Of a stretch of 38,083 nt of DNA, positions 27,977 through 36,642 are shown one piece after another. The stretch is from assembly GCA_001512945.1 (NCBI GenBank), contig LFTF01000127.1, positions 1 to 38,083 of the forward strand, read 5' to 3'. Every line of letters starts with the position of its first letter. Within the stretch, counting starts at the first letter, position 1. The notes under the pieces were generated by a model. It saw only the letters and a program-made list of their open reading frames with translations. It was not told the origin of the DNA and did no database searches. Source of the DNA: Clostridiales bacterium DTU023 (GTDB taxonomy: Bacteria; Bacillota; Clostridia; Saccharofermentanales; DTU023). A program made the translations under genes and the position numbers.

Positions 27977-28543
27977 TTATTGATTGAACAGCTTCACACC
28001 TCTAAAACAGTGCATCTCTTGTCTAACCTCCCATGGAACAGGTGACTCACCTGTCATGAGGATTGCCGCCTCATTCGTATCGGCATAGTATCCGTGCCTT
28101 TTTCCTGTTTCGAAAAATCCGCAGCTCGCGTAAAGCTTTCGTGCGACTGTATTGCCTTCGCGCACTTCAAGGATCCAGCGCGCGATCCCCCTGGACTTCG
28201 CCCACCGTAACAAAGACATCATGAGAATCAATCCGACACCCTTGCCCTGTTCTTCCGGCGCCACGGCAATGCTCAGGATCTCAAACTCATCTGAAATTTC
28301 CCTACCGACCGCGAAAGCATCGGGGTAGGAGGATTCACGACAACACACAAGGACGATCGGTCCGTCCATGCCTCCTGCAAGATAATCTTCAAAATCGCCC
28401 TGTGTCCACGGAGACATATTCGCGGCGCGTTCAATCTGGCATATCGCTTCAAGATCCGGGCGTTGTGCTGACCGAACGATCCGCAAAGAACCGTCGGGCG
28501 CTGCGAAGCGAATCGGACTCATGAGAAGCGGATGCTCTGTCAT
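27977..28543 (-). CDS. rimI: Ribosomal-protein-alanine N-acetyltransferase (GNAT)
   Basis: ILSIAVAPEEQGKGVGLILMMSLLRWAKSRGIARWILEVREGNTVARKLYASCGF; adjacent to tsaB. Confidence 0.9.
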   Translation of the reverse strand: MTEHPLLMSPIRFAAPDGSLRIVRSAQRPDLEAICQIERAANMSPWTQGDFEDYLAGGMDGPIVLVCCRESSYPDAFAVGREISDEFEILSIAVAPEEQGKGVGLILMMSLLRWAKSRGIARWILEVREGNTVARKLYASCGFFETGKRHGYYADTNEAAILMTGESPVPWEVRQEMHCFRGVKLFNQ

Positions 28544-29256
28544 AAATCACAACTTTTCGCGCGTTCCGCAGAAGAACGCAATACGTAACTGGCTTCAAGC
28601 AGGAATGGATCCGTTTCGGCAATACCCCGCTCGAGATCGTCGAGTGCCAGCTCGCTCACGGCCGACGCCCTAATAAAACAAGAACTTGGCGTAGCAAATA
28701 CAATTTGAAACGGAAGTGCGGAAAGATTGACCGTACCGTTGCTATTCGCTGCCTCTATGACAGGGATGCCGTCTCCCGTTACAAGCACGTCGGACCCGGG
28801 AGGGACAACTGAGCACAGAGCGTCAATGAGGCTGGCAACCGGCCGTGGCTCCTCAGGTATCAACAATTCGTCGCCCTGATAAACTGCCGAATAGACGCGA
28901 CCTCCGCGCGCATCGAGAACAGGAACCGCGAGTCGAAATAGACCACCTGCGGAGTGCGCGAGAGCCCGAAGAGAGGAAATGCCAATTGCTTTACCACCCA
29001 CTGCATACGCCATTGTTTTCACAGATGATAATCCAATCCGGATCCCCGTAAATGATCCAGGACCAACCGTTGCGGCAAAGAGATTGACATCAGAGAGCGT
29101 GAGATCACAGCGATCGAGCAAGTCATTGACAGCAGGTTGAAAAGTAACTGCGTGGCGGTAGCCGAGCGCAAGCGATAACTCCGCGAGCACAGCGCGGTCT
29201 CGCGAGACGGCAACTGACAGGGTTTTGCCCGATGTATCGACTCCAAGCACGATCAT
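28540..29256 (-). CDS. tsaB: tRNA threonylcarbamoyladenosine biosynthesis protein TsaB
   Basis: VLGVDTSGKTLSVAVSRD, VGPGSFTGIRIGLSSVKTMAYA; 4-bp overlaps with rimI and tsaE. Confidence 0.93.
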   Translation of the reverse strand: MIVLGVDTSGKTLSVAVSRDRAVLAELSLALGYRHAVTFQPAVNDLLDRCDLTLSDVNLFAATVGPGSFTGIRIGLSSVKTMAYAVGGKAIGISSLRALAHSAGGLFRLAVPVLDARGGRVYSAVYQGDELLIPEEPRPVASLIDALCSVVPPGSDVLVTGDGIPVIEAANSNGTVNLSALPFQIVFATPSSCFIRASAVSELALDDLERGIAETDPFLLEASYVLRSSAERAKSCDL

Positions 29257-29732
29257 ATGTTATCCCCCCCATGATCCACAATGGCGCGATATTCCGGGAA
29301 ACGGAGAGCCAGCACCCTTTCATCCGGTTTTTCCCCGTACGTAATGGCGATCTCAAGGATTTCTTTTGGCAGCGCTATGCGCACTCGGTCACCCCATTCA
29401 ATAAGAGAAATGACATCGCCTGTAATCAGCTCATCGAAACCGTTGGCGACAAACTCATCGGCATCCCGAAGCCTGTATACGTCAAAGTGATGCAAGGGAA
29501 CTCCGCGCTTATCTCCCGGCTCATGAGGATGAAGAATCGTGAATGTAGGACTCGAGACGTGGCCTTTGACTCCGAGACCTGCCGCAATTCCGCGAACCAG
29601 GCAAGTCTTTCCGGCGCCCAGACTTCCGGTCAAAATAACGACATCTCCGGCGAGGAGATGCGAGGCAAGCTCCCTGCCTATCTCATATGTTTGTGCCGGT
29701 GATGATGTCAATCGTCTTATTTCCATTGTCAT
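29253..29732 (-). CDS. tsaE: tRNA threonylcarbamoyladenosine biosynthesis ATPase TsaE
   Basis: Walker A LTGSLGAGKTCLVRGIAAGLG, VSSPTFTILHPHEP, LHHFDVYRL, LIEWGDRV. Confidence 0.94.
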   Translation of the reverse strand: MTMEIRRLTSSPAQTYEIGRELASHLLAGDVVILTGSLGAGKTCLVRGIAAGLGVKGHVSSPTFTILHPHEPGDKRGVPLHHFDVYRLRDADEFVANGFDELITGDVISLIEWGDRVRIALPKEILEIAITYGEKPDERVLALRFPEYRAIVDHGGDNI

Positions 29733-29778
29733 TGAATCCTCCGGCTGCTTATTTCAATTATAAATCCTGCCACAATGG

Positions 29779-29810
29779 TCAAAAAGCCCCATCCTATGGA
29801 CGGGGCTTAT
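29779..29810 (-). terminator. Rho-independent terminator of rplM-rpsI
   Basis: Minus strand: AAGCCCCG TCCATAGGAT GGGGCTTTTT. Confidence 0.85.
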
Positions 29811-29832
29811 CAGTAACAATCGTGTCGAACGA

Positions 29833-30237
29833 TTATCTCTTCGAGAACTGGGAAGCTTTACGTGCTTTCTTGAGACCAGGCTTCTTTCTTTCCTTGGCGC
29901 GCGCATCGCGTGTCAAGAATCCAGCCTTTTTCAAAACAGCCCTGTATTGCTCCGTGTCTGCGTCCACGAGCGCACGGGCAATCCCATGTCTGATGGCGCC
30001 CGCTTGACCGGCTATCCCGCCACCCCGAACGTTGACAAAGATATCGTAACGGTCCTGTACACCCGTTTCTAGGATCGGCTGCCGAACGATGACACGCAGC
30101 GTCTCCACCGGGAAGTAATCTTCAAATGCTTTTTTGTTAACGGTGATTTTTCCGCTTCCAGGATAAAGACGGACGCGTGCGACCGCTTCCTTCCGTCTTC
30201 CTGTACCGTAAAAAAACCGAGTATCCTGATTAGCCAT
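29833..30237 (-). CDS. rpsI: 30S ribosomal protein S9
   Basis: [24 protein letters not shown] ... [27 protein letters not shown]. Confidence 0.96.
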   Translation of the reverse strand: MANQDTRFFYGTGRRKEAVARVRLYPGSGKITVNKKAFEDYFPVETLRVIVRQPILETGVQDRYDIFVNVRGGGIAGQAGAIRHGIARALVDADTEQYRAVLKKAGFLTRDARAKERKKPGLKKARKASQFSKR

Positions 30238-30256
30238 ATGTCCTCATCCCCTCACG

Positions 30257-30685
30257 CTAAAGTTCAATTTTGACAGGTTTCTGAGCCTGATGATTGTGAT
30301 TTGGTCCCGCATAAACTTTGAGTTTGCGGAACATCGCCCGTCCCAGTGAATTCTTTGGCAGCATTCCACGAACAGCACTTTCCAACACACGCTCCGGATG
30401 TTTCGCCATCATGTGTTCGTAAGGCACCTTACGTAATCCGCTCGGATAACCCGTGTGCCTATAATAAATTTTTTGCTGTTCCTTTTTACCTGTCAATACT
30501 ACCTTGTCTGCATTCACAACAACGACAAAATCACCCATATCCATATGGGGAGTGAATTCTGGTTTGTTTTTACCGCGAAGAATGGTCGCGATCCCTGTCG
30601 CCAACCGACCAACTACTTGGTCTTCCGCGTCGACGAGATACCAGTTGCGCTCGACATCGCTCGCCTTCGGCATATATGTTTTCAT
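30257..30685 (-). CDS. rplM: 50S ribosomal protein L13
   Basis: [59 protein letters not shown]; start after GGAGGACAAGAGATAAGC. Confidence 0.96.
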   Translation of the reverse strand: MKTYMPKASDVERNWYLVDAEDQVVGRLATGIATILRGKNKPEFTPHMDMGDFVVVVNADKVVLTGKKEQQKIYYRHTGYPSGLRKVPYEHMMAKHPERVLESAVRGMLPKNSLGRAMFRKLKVYAGPNHNHQAQKPVKIEL

Positions 30686-30715
30686 GCTTATCTCTTGTCC
30701 TCCAACTAATTCAAT

Positions 30716-30744
30716 GCCGAGCGAAGCCTCTCGCACGGCGCGAG
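30716..30744 (-). promoter_or_regulatory. Candidate rplM 5' leader with overlapping alternative hairpins
   Basis: Minus-strand RNA: CUCGC-GCCGU-GCGAG overlaps GCCGUGCG-AGAGGCUU-CGCUCGGC. Confidence 0.45.
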
Positions 30745-30748
30745 CACC

Positions 30749-30777
30749 ATCTTAACAGGGGAAAACAGCTCTGTCAA
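30749..30777 (-). promoter_or_regulatory. Promoter for rplM-rpsI (TTGACA-N17-TAAGAT)
   Basis: Minus strand: TTGACA (30772-30777), 17-bp spacer, TAAGAT (30749-30754). Confidence 0.82.
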
Positions 30778-30840
30778 TACCAGAATCAAAATACTTCACA
30801 AGAGCTCGAAAATACGCTTGATTTGTGCGTTATTCGCCAT

Positions 30841-32205
30841 TTATCTCCTGCCTCTTGTACGGTTATTTTGCTTCTCGTGAAGCTTTTTCAACTTCATAAG
30901 CAAGATTATGGATCCAACAACGATGGCTGCAATGATTACCACCAGGCCTAACGCGGCAAGCGCCAGGATGACGGGGTCGGTCTGATTGAGCCCCCCTGCA
31001 AAAAACAAATCGTCTTCATTTTTATAAGGCTCTGACTCGAGAGAGCCCGGTTCGGTGACTACCGGGTCTCCGGGAGAAAGGGGTTGTGCGGGGTCGGCTT
31101 GGCCAGACGGTGTCACAGGGGCAAGCAGATCTCTGCCTTCTTTCACCGGAACGCCTTCCTGGCGTGCCGCCTCCTCTAAGATGGCACGAACAGGCAACGC
31201 CCTTGCAAGCCAAGGGTTCTCGCTCATTTCAATCGATGTTATGCCCATCGCCGCGCAAATAAAATGACGATCGTCAGTTGTGACGCCCGATCCGACTAGA
31301 CATTTTCCTGCCTGCGGTGTCGTGCCGGTTTTGACGCCTGTATACCGCTCATAATACTCTGACTGCATGAAGTCGGCTCCGTAGAGCACCAGCGCATTTG
31401 AGTTGCCCATCGTTCCCCACCACGAATTCTCATGCTCATCGGTCGTTGGCATGCGATAGTACCGCATCGAACATATATGAGCAATCAATGGGTTCTTCAA
31501 CGCTTCTGCCGCAATTAGGGCGAGATCATGCGTCGTGGTGTAATGACTCCCGTCCGCCTCATCAAAACCGGCAGGATTTGTGAAATGCGTTCCTGTCGCA
31601 CCCAATTCGACGGCTCGCTGATTCATCCGCCCCACAAAAAGTTCTTGAGAATTAGTCGCGTCATTGTATCCACCCGGATCAATGGCACCATACGAACCAC
31701 CATAGTTTTGAGCGATCACGCGCGCCACATCATTCGCTGAAGCGAGTAGCAACGCTGCCAGACCGTCAACCGTGCGTATCTGGTCGTCGGTCTTTAGCTC
31801 TTTGAGCCTCGCAGAGTTTGGGTCAAGAAAAACGAGCGATTCATCCGAGACGGTGAGCATACGTTCCGGGTCGAAGTTTTCGTCTTCAACAAGAATGAGA
31901 GCTGTCATAATCTTGGTCGTACTGGCATTGGCACGTTTTTTATCAGGATTTTGCGCAATTATGATTTTTTTTGTAACCGCATCAATTACACAATAGGAAT
32001 CCACATTAACTTCATCATAGGCGGGCCATCCAAGATGATCGACCGCGTGTACCTGCATACGATTGACGCCGCCTGTGAAGATTAGTGCCACAATCAACAC
32101 GGCCGTAGCAACAAAAAGGCGCCGGCGCGCTTTTAAATTGGCATTGTCTCTGCCTGCATAATCCCCTATATCATTGTTTCTTTTGTGTAGCTTGGTGTTC
32201 TTCAA
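30841..32205 (-). CDS. dacA: D-alanyl-D-alanine carboxypeptidase (class A PBP5-like)
   Basis: SxxK (ASTTKIM), SxN (LASANDVA), KTG (GVKTGTTPQAG); signal/TM N-terminus and C-terminal TM. TTG start at 32205 proposed: GGAG 7 nt upstream and TTGA overlap with the preceding stop. Confidence 0.88.
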   Translation of the reverse strand: MKNTKLHKRNNDIGDYAGRDNANLKARRRLFVATAVLIVALIFTGGVNRMQVHAVDHLGWPAYDEVNVDSYCVIDAVTKKIIIAQNPDKKRANASTTKIMTALILVEDENFDPERMLTVSDESLVFLDPNSARLKELKTDDQIRTVDGLAALLLASANDVARVIAQNYGGSYGAIDPGGYNDATNSQELFVGRMNQRAVELGATGTHFTNPAGFDEADGSHYTTTHDLALIAAEALKNPLIAHICSMRYYRMPTTDEHENSWWGTMGNSNALVLYGADFMQSEYYERYTGVKTGTTPQAGKCLVGSGVTTDDRHFICAAMGITSIEMSENPWLARALPVRAILEEAARQEGVPVKEGRDLLAPVTPSGQADPAQPLSPGDPVVTEPGSLESEPYKNEDDLFFAGGLNQTDPVILALAALGLVVIIAAIVVGSIILLMKLKKLHEKQNNRTRGRR

Positions 32206-33710
32206 TTTGCTTCTCCTATCTCCTGCTCGGGCATCTTCGGGCAAACACCGTTTAGCTGATTCATAACTGCTTCCTTGAGTGTGCCCGTCAAAACAGGAAT
32301 CGTATTGTCCTGCGCGTTATCAAAGGAACGTTCGAGTGAGGGCCAAATCTTTGCCCCCGATTCGACCGCAAGTAGTCGGATGACCTCGGGTCGCCCCGCC
32401 CCTGCCTCCTGAGCGTTTAGAAAAACGCGCCCGCACAGGTAATGGTCAAGCAGCGGAGAGCGAGCCAATATGAAACATGTGTTGGCATCTGTATTCTTCT
32501 TTGACCGCTGTTCCCAACAGGCAATAGCCTCTGCTGTCCCCCGATCAACAAGGTAGTCGGCCCGGTCGTACACAGACCGCATAACCCTCTGGCACCCCTT
32601 AAAATCGCAGCTTTCGAACACAAGCGAATGGTTCAACAGCTCAATCTCCGTATCGGATAAGCAAGTCTTCCCCGATCGTTCAATATCGTCCAGAACTTGC
32701 GTGAGGCGCGTCACATCGTGGCCAAAGACTTCAAAAAGCAATCGCTCCAGATTGACCGGCGAAGCGTCATCTTTATTGGCACGCTTTCCCTTCTTTGTCT
32801 CCTGCACATATCTGCCGGTACGTAAAAGATCTGTCATCGATGAAGATTCCCCTTCCCCTACGAAAACAGTTCCGACCGGCAACTGAAGGCTGCTCGCATA
32901 GACAAGACCGGCAAGAACATCAAGATGACCTCTAGAGACAACAAAATCAACGTCTCTGATATTATCTGTGTGCCGGGCGATGTCAGCGATAACTGCCGCC
33001 GCCATTGCCCCTGCCGTCAACACCCCAACCAAATGACCAGGTCCGACAAAAAGCGGTTCAAATCCGAGTCCGTTGAGTGTGTGCTCAAACGATGAATCGG
33101 CTGCCAGCTTCGTGAGTTCAAGATAACGTTCATCAAAAGATTCCGGATACGCACAAATGATTTCGTCTTGGCGAGCAAAACCGGCAAGCTCATATCGCCG
33201 GGACCCTCTGTCGGGAACGAACGTTAACTTCTGAATACCTGAGGCAAGACGTGAACTGGCCACGGCAAAGTCATCTGTATGGACGTTCAAGAGGATAGGC
33301 CGATATGATCGGTTCCGCTTGGCTAGTGCCCGAGGCAACAAAACATTCATGATCGCGGCGCTTATATCATCCAGACTGCCTGTCGGGAGATCGTCAGCGT
33401 TCAAAATGAAGTAGTCCGGAAAATAGGAGTTGAGCTGTGTAAATGGTAGTTCAAGCGATTCGGCATCCTCCTCGAGCATCCGGAACGCTTCTCCCAGAAT
33501 GGATCCCCATTCATCGAGCGAAAATTCCGGCAAATATCTTTGGAAAAACATCGCCATGACCTGTTGAGAGGAAAGAGAGGTCAATGTGGAAAGATCCAAG
33601 GGCTCCGGCAAAGATGCGGGGATAAACAGCCCGCCCGTCAGCGATAGTCCGCGGATAATGGCATCTATGCCGCTGACGGAGTCTCCTCCCCGAGTACTAA
33701 AATAATTCAT
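32202..33710 (-). CDS. Threonine synthase-like protein, probable catalytically inactive paralog
   Basis: N-terminal MNYFSTRGGDSVSGIDAIIRGLSLTGGLFIPASLP and C-terminal VNLERLLFEVFGHD are ThrC-like, but PLP-lysine and TSGDTG-type motifs are missing. Confidence 0.78.
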   Translation of the reverse strand: MNYFSTRGGDSVSGIDAIIRGLSLTGGLFIPASLPEPLDLSTLTSLSSQQVMAMFFQRYLPEFSLDEWGSILGEAFRMLEEDAESLELPFTQLNSYFPDYFILNADDLPTGSLDDISAAIMNVLLPRALAKRNRSYRPILLNVHTDDFAVASSRLASGIQKLTFVPDRGSRRYELAGFARQDEIICAYPESFDERYLELTKLAADSSFEHTLNGLGFEPLFVGPGHLVGVLTAGAMAAAVIADIARHTDNIRDVDFVVSRGHLDVLAGLVYASSLQLPVGTVFVGEGESSSMTDLLRTGRYVQETKKGKRANKDDASPVNLERLLFEVFGHDVTRLTQVLDDIERSGKTCLSDTEIELLNHSLVFESCDFKGCQRVMRSVYDRADYLVDRGTAEAIACWEQRSKKNTDANTCFILARSPLLDHYLCGRVFLNAQEAGAGRPEVIRLLAVESGAKIWPSLERSFDNAQDNTIPVLTGTLKEAVMNQLNGVCPKMPEQEIGEAN

Positions 33711-33778
33711 GAGCGATCAGCTCCTTAAACAAAATTGCAAATAGCTTTAGGCGTAACTCGCGCCTGCCGTCTTCTATA

Positions 33779-34612
33779 CTATTTTCCGTCTATTGGAGGA
33801 AATGTCTTGCGGTACATATCTAAAATTTCGGCCACCGATTCATTTTCAGATTCTCGTTCTTCCAGGATTTTTTCCATCCATTCGAGCCGCTCACGTCGCG
33901 CTTCATTCTTTAATATTATCGGCCTGATGGCGAAGTAGAAAATCAGGAAAAGAAGTGAAGCGGTGATGACCGCGAGTGTCAATCCTTGAATAAGTCGGAC
34001 AACATTCCCCTGGGTTCGTGATGTATCAGAAGTCTTGTTCTGAGCCATTCGATAGGCTTCTTCTTGCTCGCGCCTGCCTGCCATCTGGATCCGGCCTGTT
34101 CCATCTTCATCTGCTGCACGCTGCAAGATGCCACTTTTTGCCATACTCGCGCGCACAGGCATCAATACGTGTTCATTTCTTTTTTTAGAGCTGTCTCGAG
34201 CTTGCTCTCGGATCCGCTCCTCACGAGCTGCCATCCGGCATTTATCAACTGTGGTTGCGAGTGCTGAATCAGGCGATGCGAGTAAGACCTTATCAAACTG
34301 CTCTTCTGCTTCGCGGTACCGTCTCTCTTTGGCGAGCAGAACCCCATAGAGTGATGCTGCTTGTGAAAATTGCGGCCATCCCGAGGTTAGTTTCTCGAGC
34401 GCAATCATCGCCACATCATTGTGCCCCGTGCCAGCCTGTTCCAACGCACGGTTATACACAGCCAAGATACGTTCTCGCTCACCTTCGGACACAGGCAACT
34501 CTTCAGGCAGCTCTTTGAGAGCCTTGTACGTTTCAAGTACACGGTCCCAGTTGAGCGTCTCCGCTTTGTTCCTGGCCGGAAGCGCTGATCGATTGGTCTG
34601 ATTATGTCGCAA
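33779..34612 (-). CDS. TPR-like repeat protein with single C-terminal TM helix
   Basis: ASLYGVLLAKERRYREAEEQFDKVLLASPDSALA (TPR-like); TM LTLAVITASLLFLIFYFAI. Confidence 0.65.
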   Translation of the reverse strand: MRHNQTNRSALPARNKAETLNWDRVLETYKALKELPEELPVSEGERERILAVYNRALEQAGTGHNDVAMIALEKLTSGWPQFSQAASLYGVLLAKERRYREAEEQFDKVLLASPDSALATTVDKCRMAAREERIREQARDSSKKRNEHVLMPVRASMAKSGILQRAADEDGTGRIQMAGRREQEEAYRMAQNKTSDTSRTQGNVVRLIQGLTLAVITASLLFLIFYFAIRPIILKNEARRERLEWMEKILEERESENESVAEILDMYRKTFPPIDGK

Positions 34613-34761
34613 GAATTTCTCCGCCTTTCTTACATTAAATAATAATTAAACTTTATCTTAGTCCTTGCCAGTAGGGTCTTTGTTTGTCTAGTCCATTAAA
34701 CCACAAACGGCAAACGATGCCTCCCGATCGGTAATAATTTACTAGGTATTAAAATGACGTA

Positions 34762-36642
34762 CTAACCGCTTGACTTATCTAGCTTCCACTTGCGAACGAA
34801 AGGCCTAACTACACCTGCAAGGTAAAGTGAGCCGCACACACAAATCATTGCGCCGTTCTTTTCGGCCAGGTTCAACGCATGCATAATCGCTTCATCAGTG
34901 TCACGTTCCGGTATCACCGGAGTCGACTGACCGTCGTCCCTTATCACACCCTCCGCCTCAGAGGCAAGGTCCACTGCCGAAAGGCGACGCTCGCCCGGCG
35001 GCTCTGTGCAAACAACCGCCGAAATATCGTAAGGTGCCGACTCAAGCAATGCTTCAAGCATACCGCGATGGTCCTTGTCTTTAAATAAACCGATCACGAA
35101 TATGACACTCTGACCGTCCGTGAGTCGCCCGAGCGCTTCCCTGAGTCCCAGACAACCCTGTACATTATGTGCGCCGTCGAGAAGGATCAAAGGCTCTCGT
35201 GACAGGACTTCCATCCGAGCAGGCCAGATGCAGGCCGCAATGCCACGATCTATCGCTTGTTCGTCGGCCATCTCTGTCATTCCTGTCGCAGCCGCTGCCA
35301 TGAGGGCATAGATCGGCTGGTAAGGGCCGAGCAGTTTGGTCTTGTAAATTTTGTCGGTTGACAGAGCCTTAAACGACTGGCCCACCCATCCGTAATCAAG
35401 GGTGACAAAGTCATCGTATCCGTAGTAATGAAGCGGTGACGAAAGTTCCGCGCATCGCGCATCGAGCACCTGCCGGGCAATCCGAGCATCGGCTTCAGAG
35501 AGAAGCGCATCCTCCGGCGCATAGGCAATCACGGGACAGCCCTGCTTGATAATGCCTGCCTTCTCGCCCATGATCTCCCGCATTGTATTCCCCAGCCGAT
35601 CCATGTGATCAAAGCCGGGAGCGCCAATCAAGCATGCCAGCGGCTTCTCCAAAATATTGGTCGAATCGAGACGACCACCGAGGCCCGTTTCGAGAACAAC
35701 TACATCGCAGCCTTGCTCCTTGAACCAGAGAAATGCGAGTGCCGTCATCAAGTCGAATTGGGTTGGCTCTTCACCTCCGCGTGACGCAATCGCTTGGGCG
35801 GCTTCTTCGACGCGTTTCATCAAACGTACGACATCATCATCGGGAATCTCTCCCGTCGCCTGATCCACGTCATATCGTGCGAGATCGGCTGCACCGTCAA
35901 GCACACGGATTCTCTCATTGAAACGCTCGAGATATGGCGAGGTATACCAACCTGTTTTGTGACCGGCCTCGCATAAAATATGCGTCAAATAGCTGCTGAT
36001 CGACCCTTTTCCATTAGTTCCCGCAATGTGAAAAGCCGGATACGATCGCCATGGGTCACCTAACAGTCGATAGAGCTCGACCACACGTCCACAGCTGTCA
36101 CCTGTTCCAAACGCATCGGCCTCCGAGATTGTGTGCAGTGCCTGGTCAAGACTGGCCGACGTATTCGCCGCTTCAGAGGGATTCTCTGCAACAGCAGATG
36201 ATGCACCATTGTTTTTAAAAACATAAAATTTCCCTACAATGCGATTCCCAAGTACAACAAATGTAAGTGCAACCAATTTAGCGAGATCAAGCATATCGGG
36301 GATAATTACCGTTGTATTCTGCAATACATGCCTGAAAAAATAGATGCCCGCGTACTCAAATACAAAGGATATTGCCAGCCTCGTCCCCACGAAACGGAAA
36401 AATTCTTCCTTTACGTCCGATGTTGAGCGGAAGACCCAGATCCGATTGAGCACATAAGCCGCCAGTACCGAAAGGATAATGGCAGGTACGTCGGAATAGT
36501 ACCATTTTTCAAGCCCCAACCAACGGTTCATTAACATGTAGACCACCAGATTGACAACAGTGGCGACTACACCGGAAACAAAATAGCGTAGGAATTCCTT
36601 TGTAAAAAAAAGATCGATCAGATAATATTTTGCTTTTCTCAT
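34762..36642 (-). CDS. folC: Fusion protein: N-terminal GtrA-like membrane domain + C-terminal folylpolyglutamate/dihydrofolate synthase
   Basis: aa 1-~145 GtrA-like (FLRYFVSGVVATVVNLVVYMLMNRW, YVLNRIWVFRS, LGNRIVGKFYVFK); then FolC motifs FHIAGTNGKGSISSYL, SPYLERFNERI, LETGLGGRLDSTN, ILLDGAHNVQG. Confidence 0.88.
   Translation of the reverse strand: MRKAKYYLIDLFFTKEFLRYFVSGVVATVVNLVVYMLMNRWLGLEKWYYSDVPAIILSVLAAYVLNRIWVFRSTSDVKEEFFRFVGTRLAISFVFEYAGIYFFRHVLQNTTVIIPDMLDLAKLVALTFVVLGNRIVGKFYVFKNNGASSAVAENPSEAANTSASLDQALHTISEADAFGTGDSCGRVVELYRLLGDPWRSYPAFHIAGTNGKGSISSYLTHILCEAGHKTGWYTSPYLERFNERIRVLDGAADLARYDVDQATGEIPDDDVVRLMKRVEEAAQAIASRGGEEPTQFDLMTALAFLWFKEQGCDVVVLETGLGGRLDSTNILEKPLACLIGAPGFDHMDRLGNTMREIMGEKAGIIKQGCPVIAYAPEDALLSEADARIARQVLDARCAELSSPLHYYGYDDFVTLDYGWVGQSFKALSTDKIYKTKLLGPYQPIYALMAAAATGMTEMADEQAIDRGIAACIWPARMEVLSREPLILLDGAHNVQGCLGLREALGRLTDGQSVIFVIGLFKDKDHRGMLEALLESAPYDISAVVCTEPPGERRLSAVDLASEAEGVIRDDGQSTPVIPERDTDEAIMHALNLAEKNGAMICVCGSLYLAGVVRPFVRKWKLDKSSG

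Noticed and set aside
29757-29785. Promoter for tsaE overlapping the rpsI terminator
   Set aside because: The -10 TATAAT is perfect, but the possible -35 boxes are poor (TTTTTG at 17 bp) or badly spaced (TTGACC at 14 bp).
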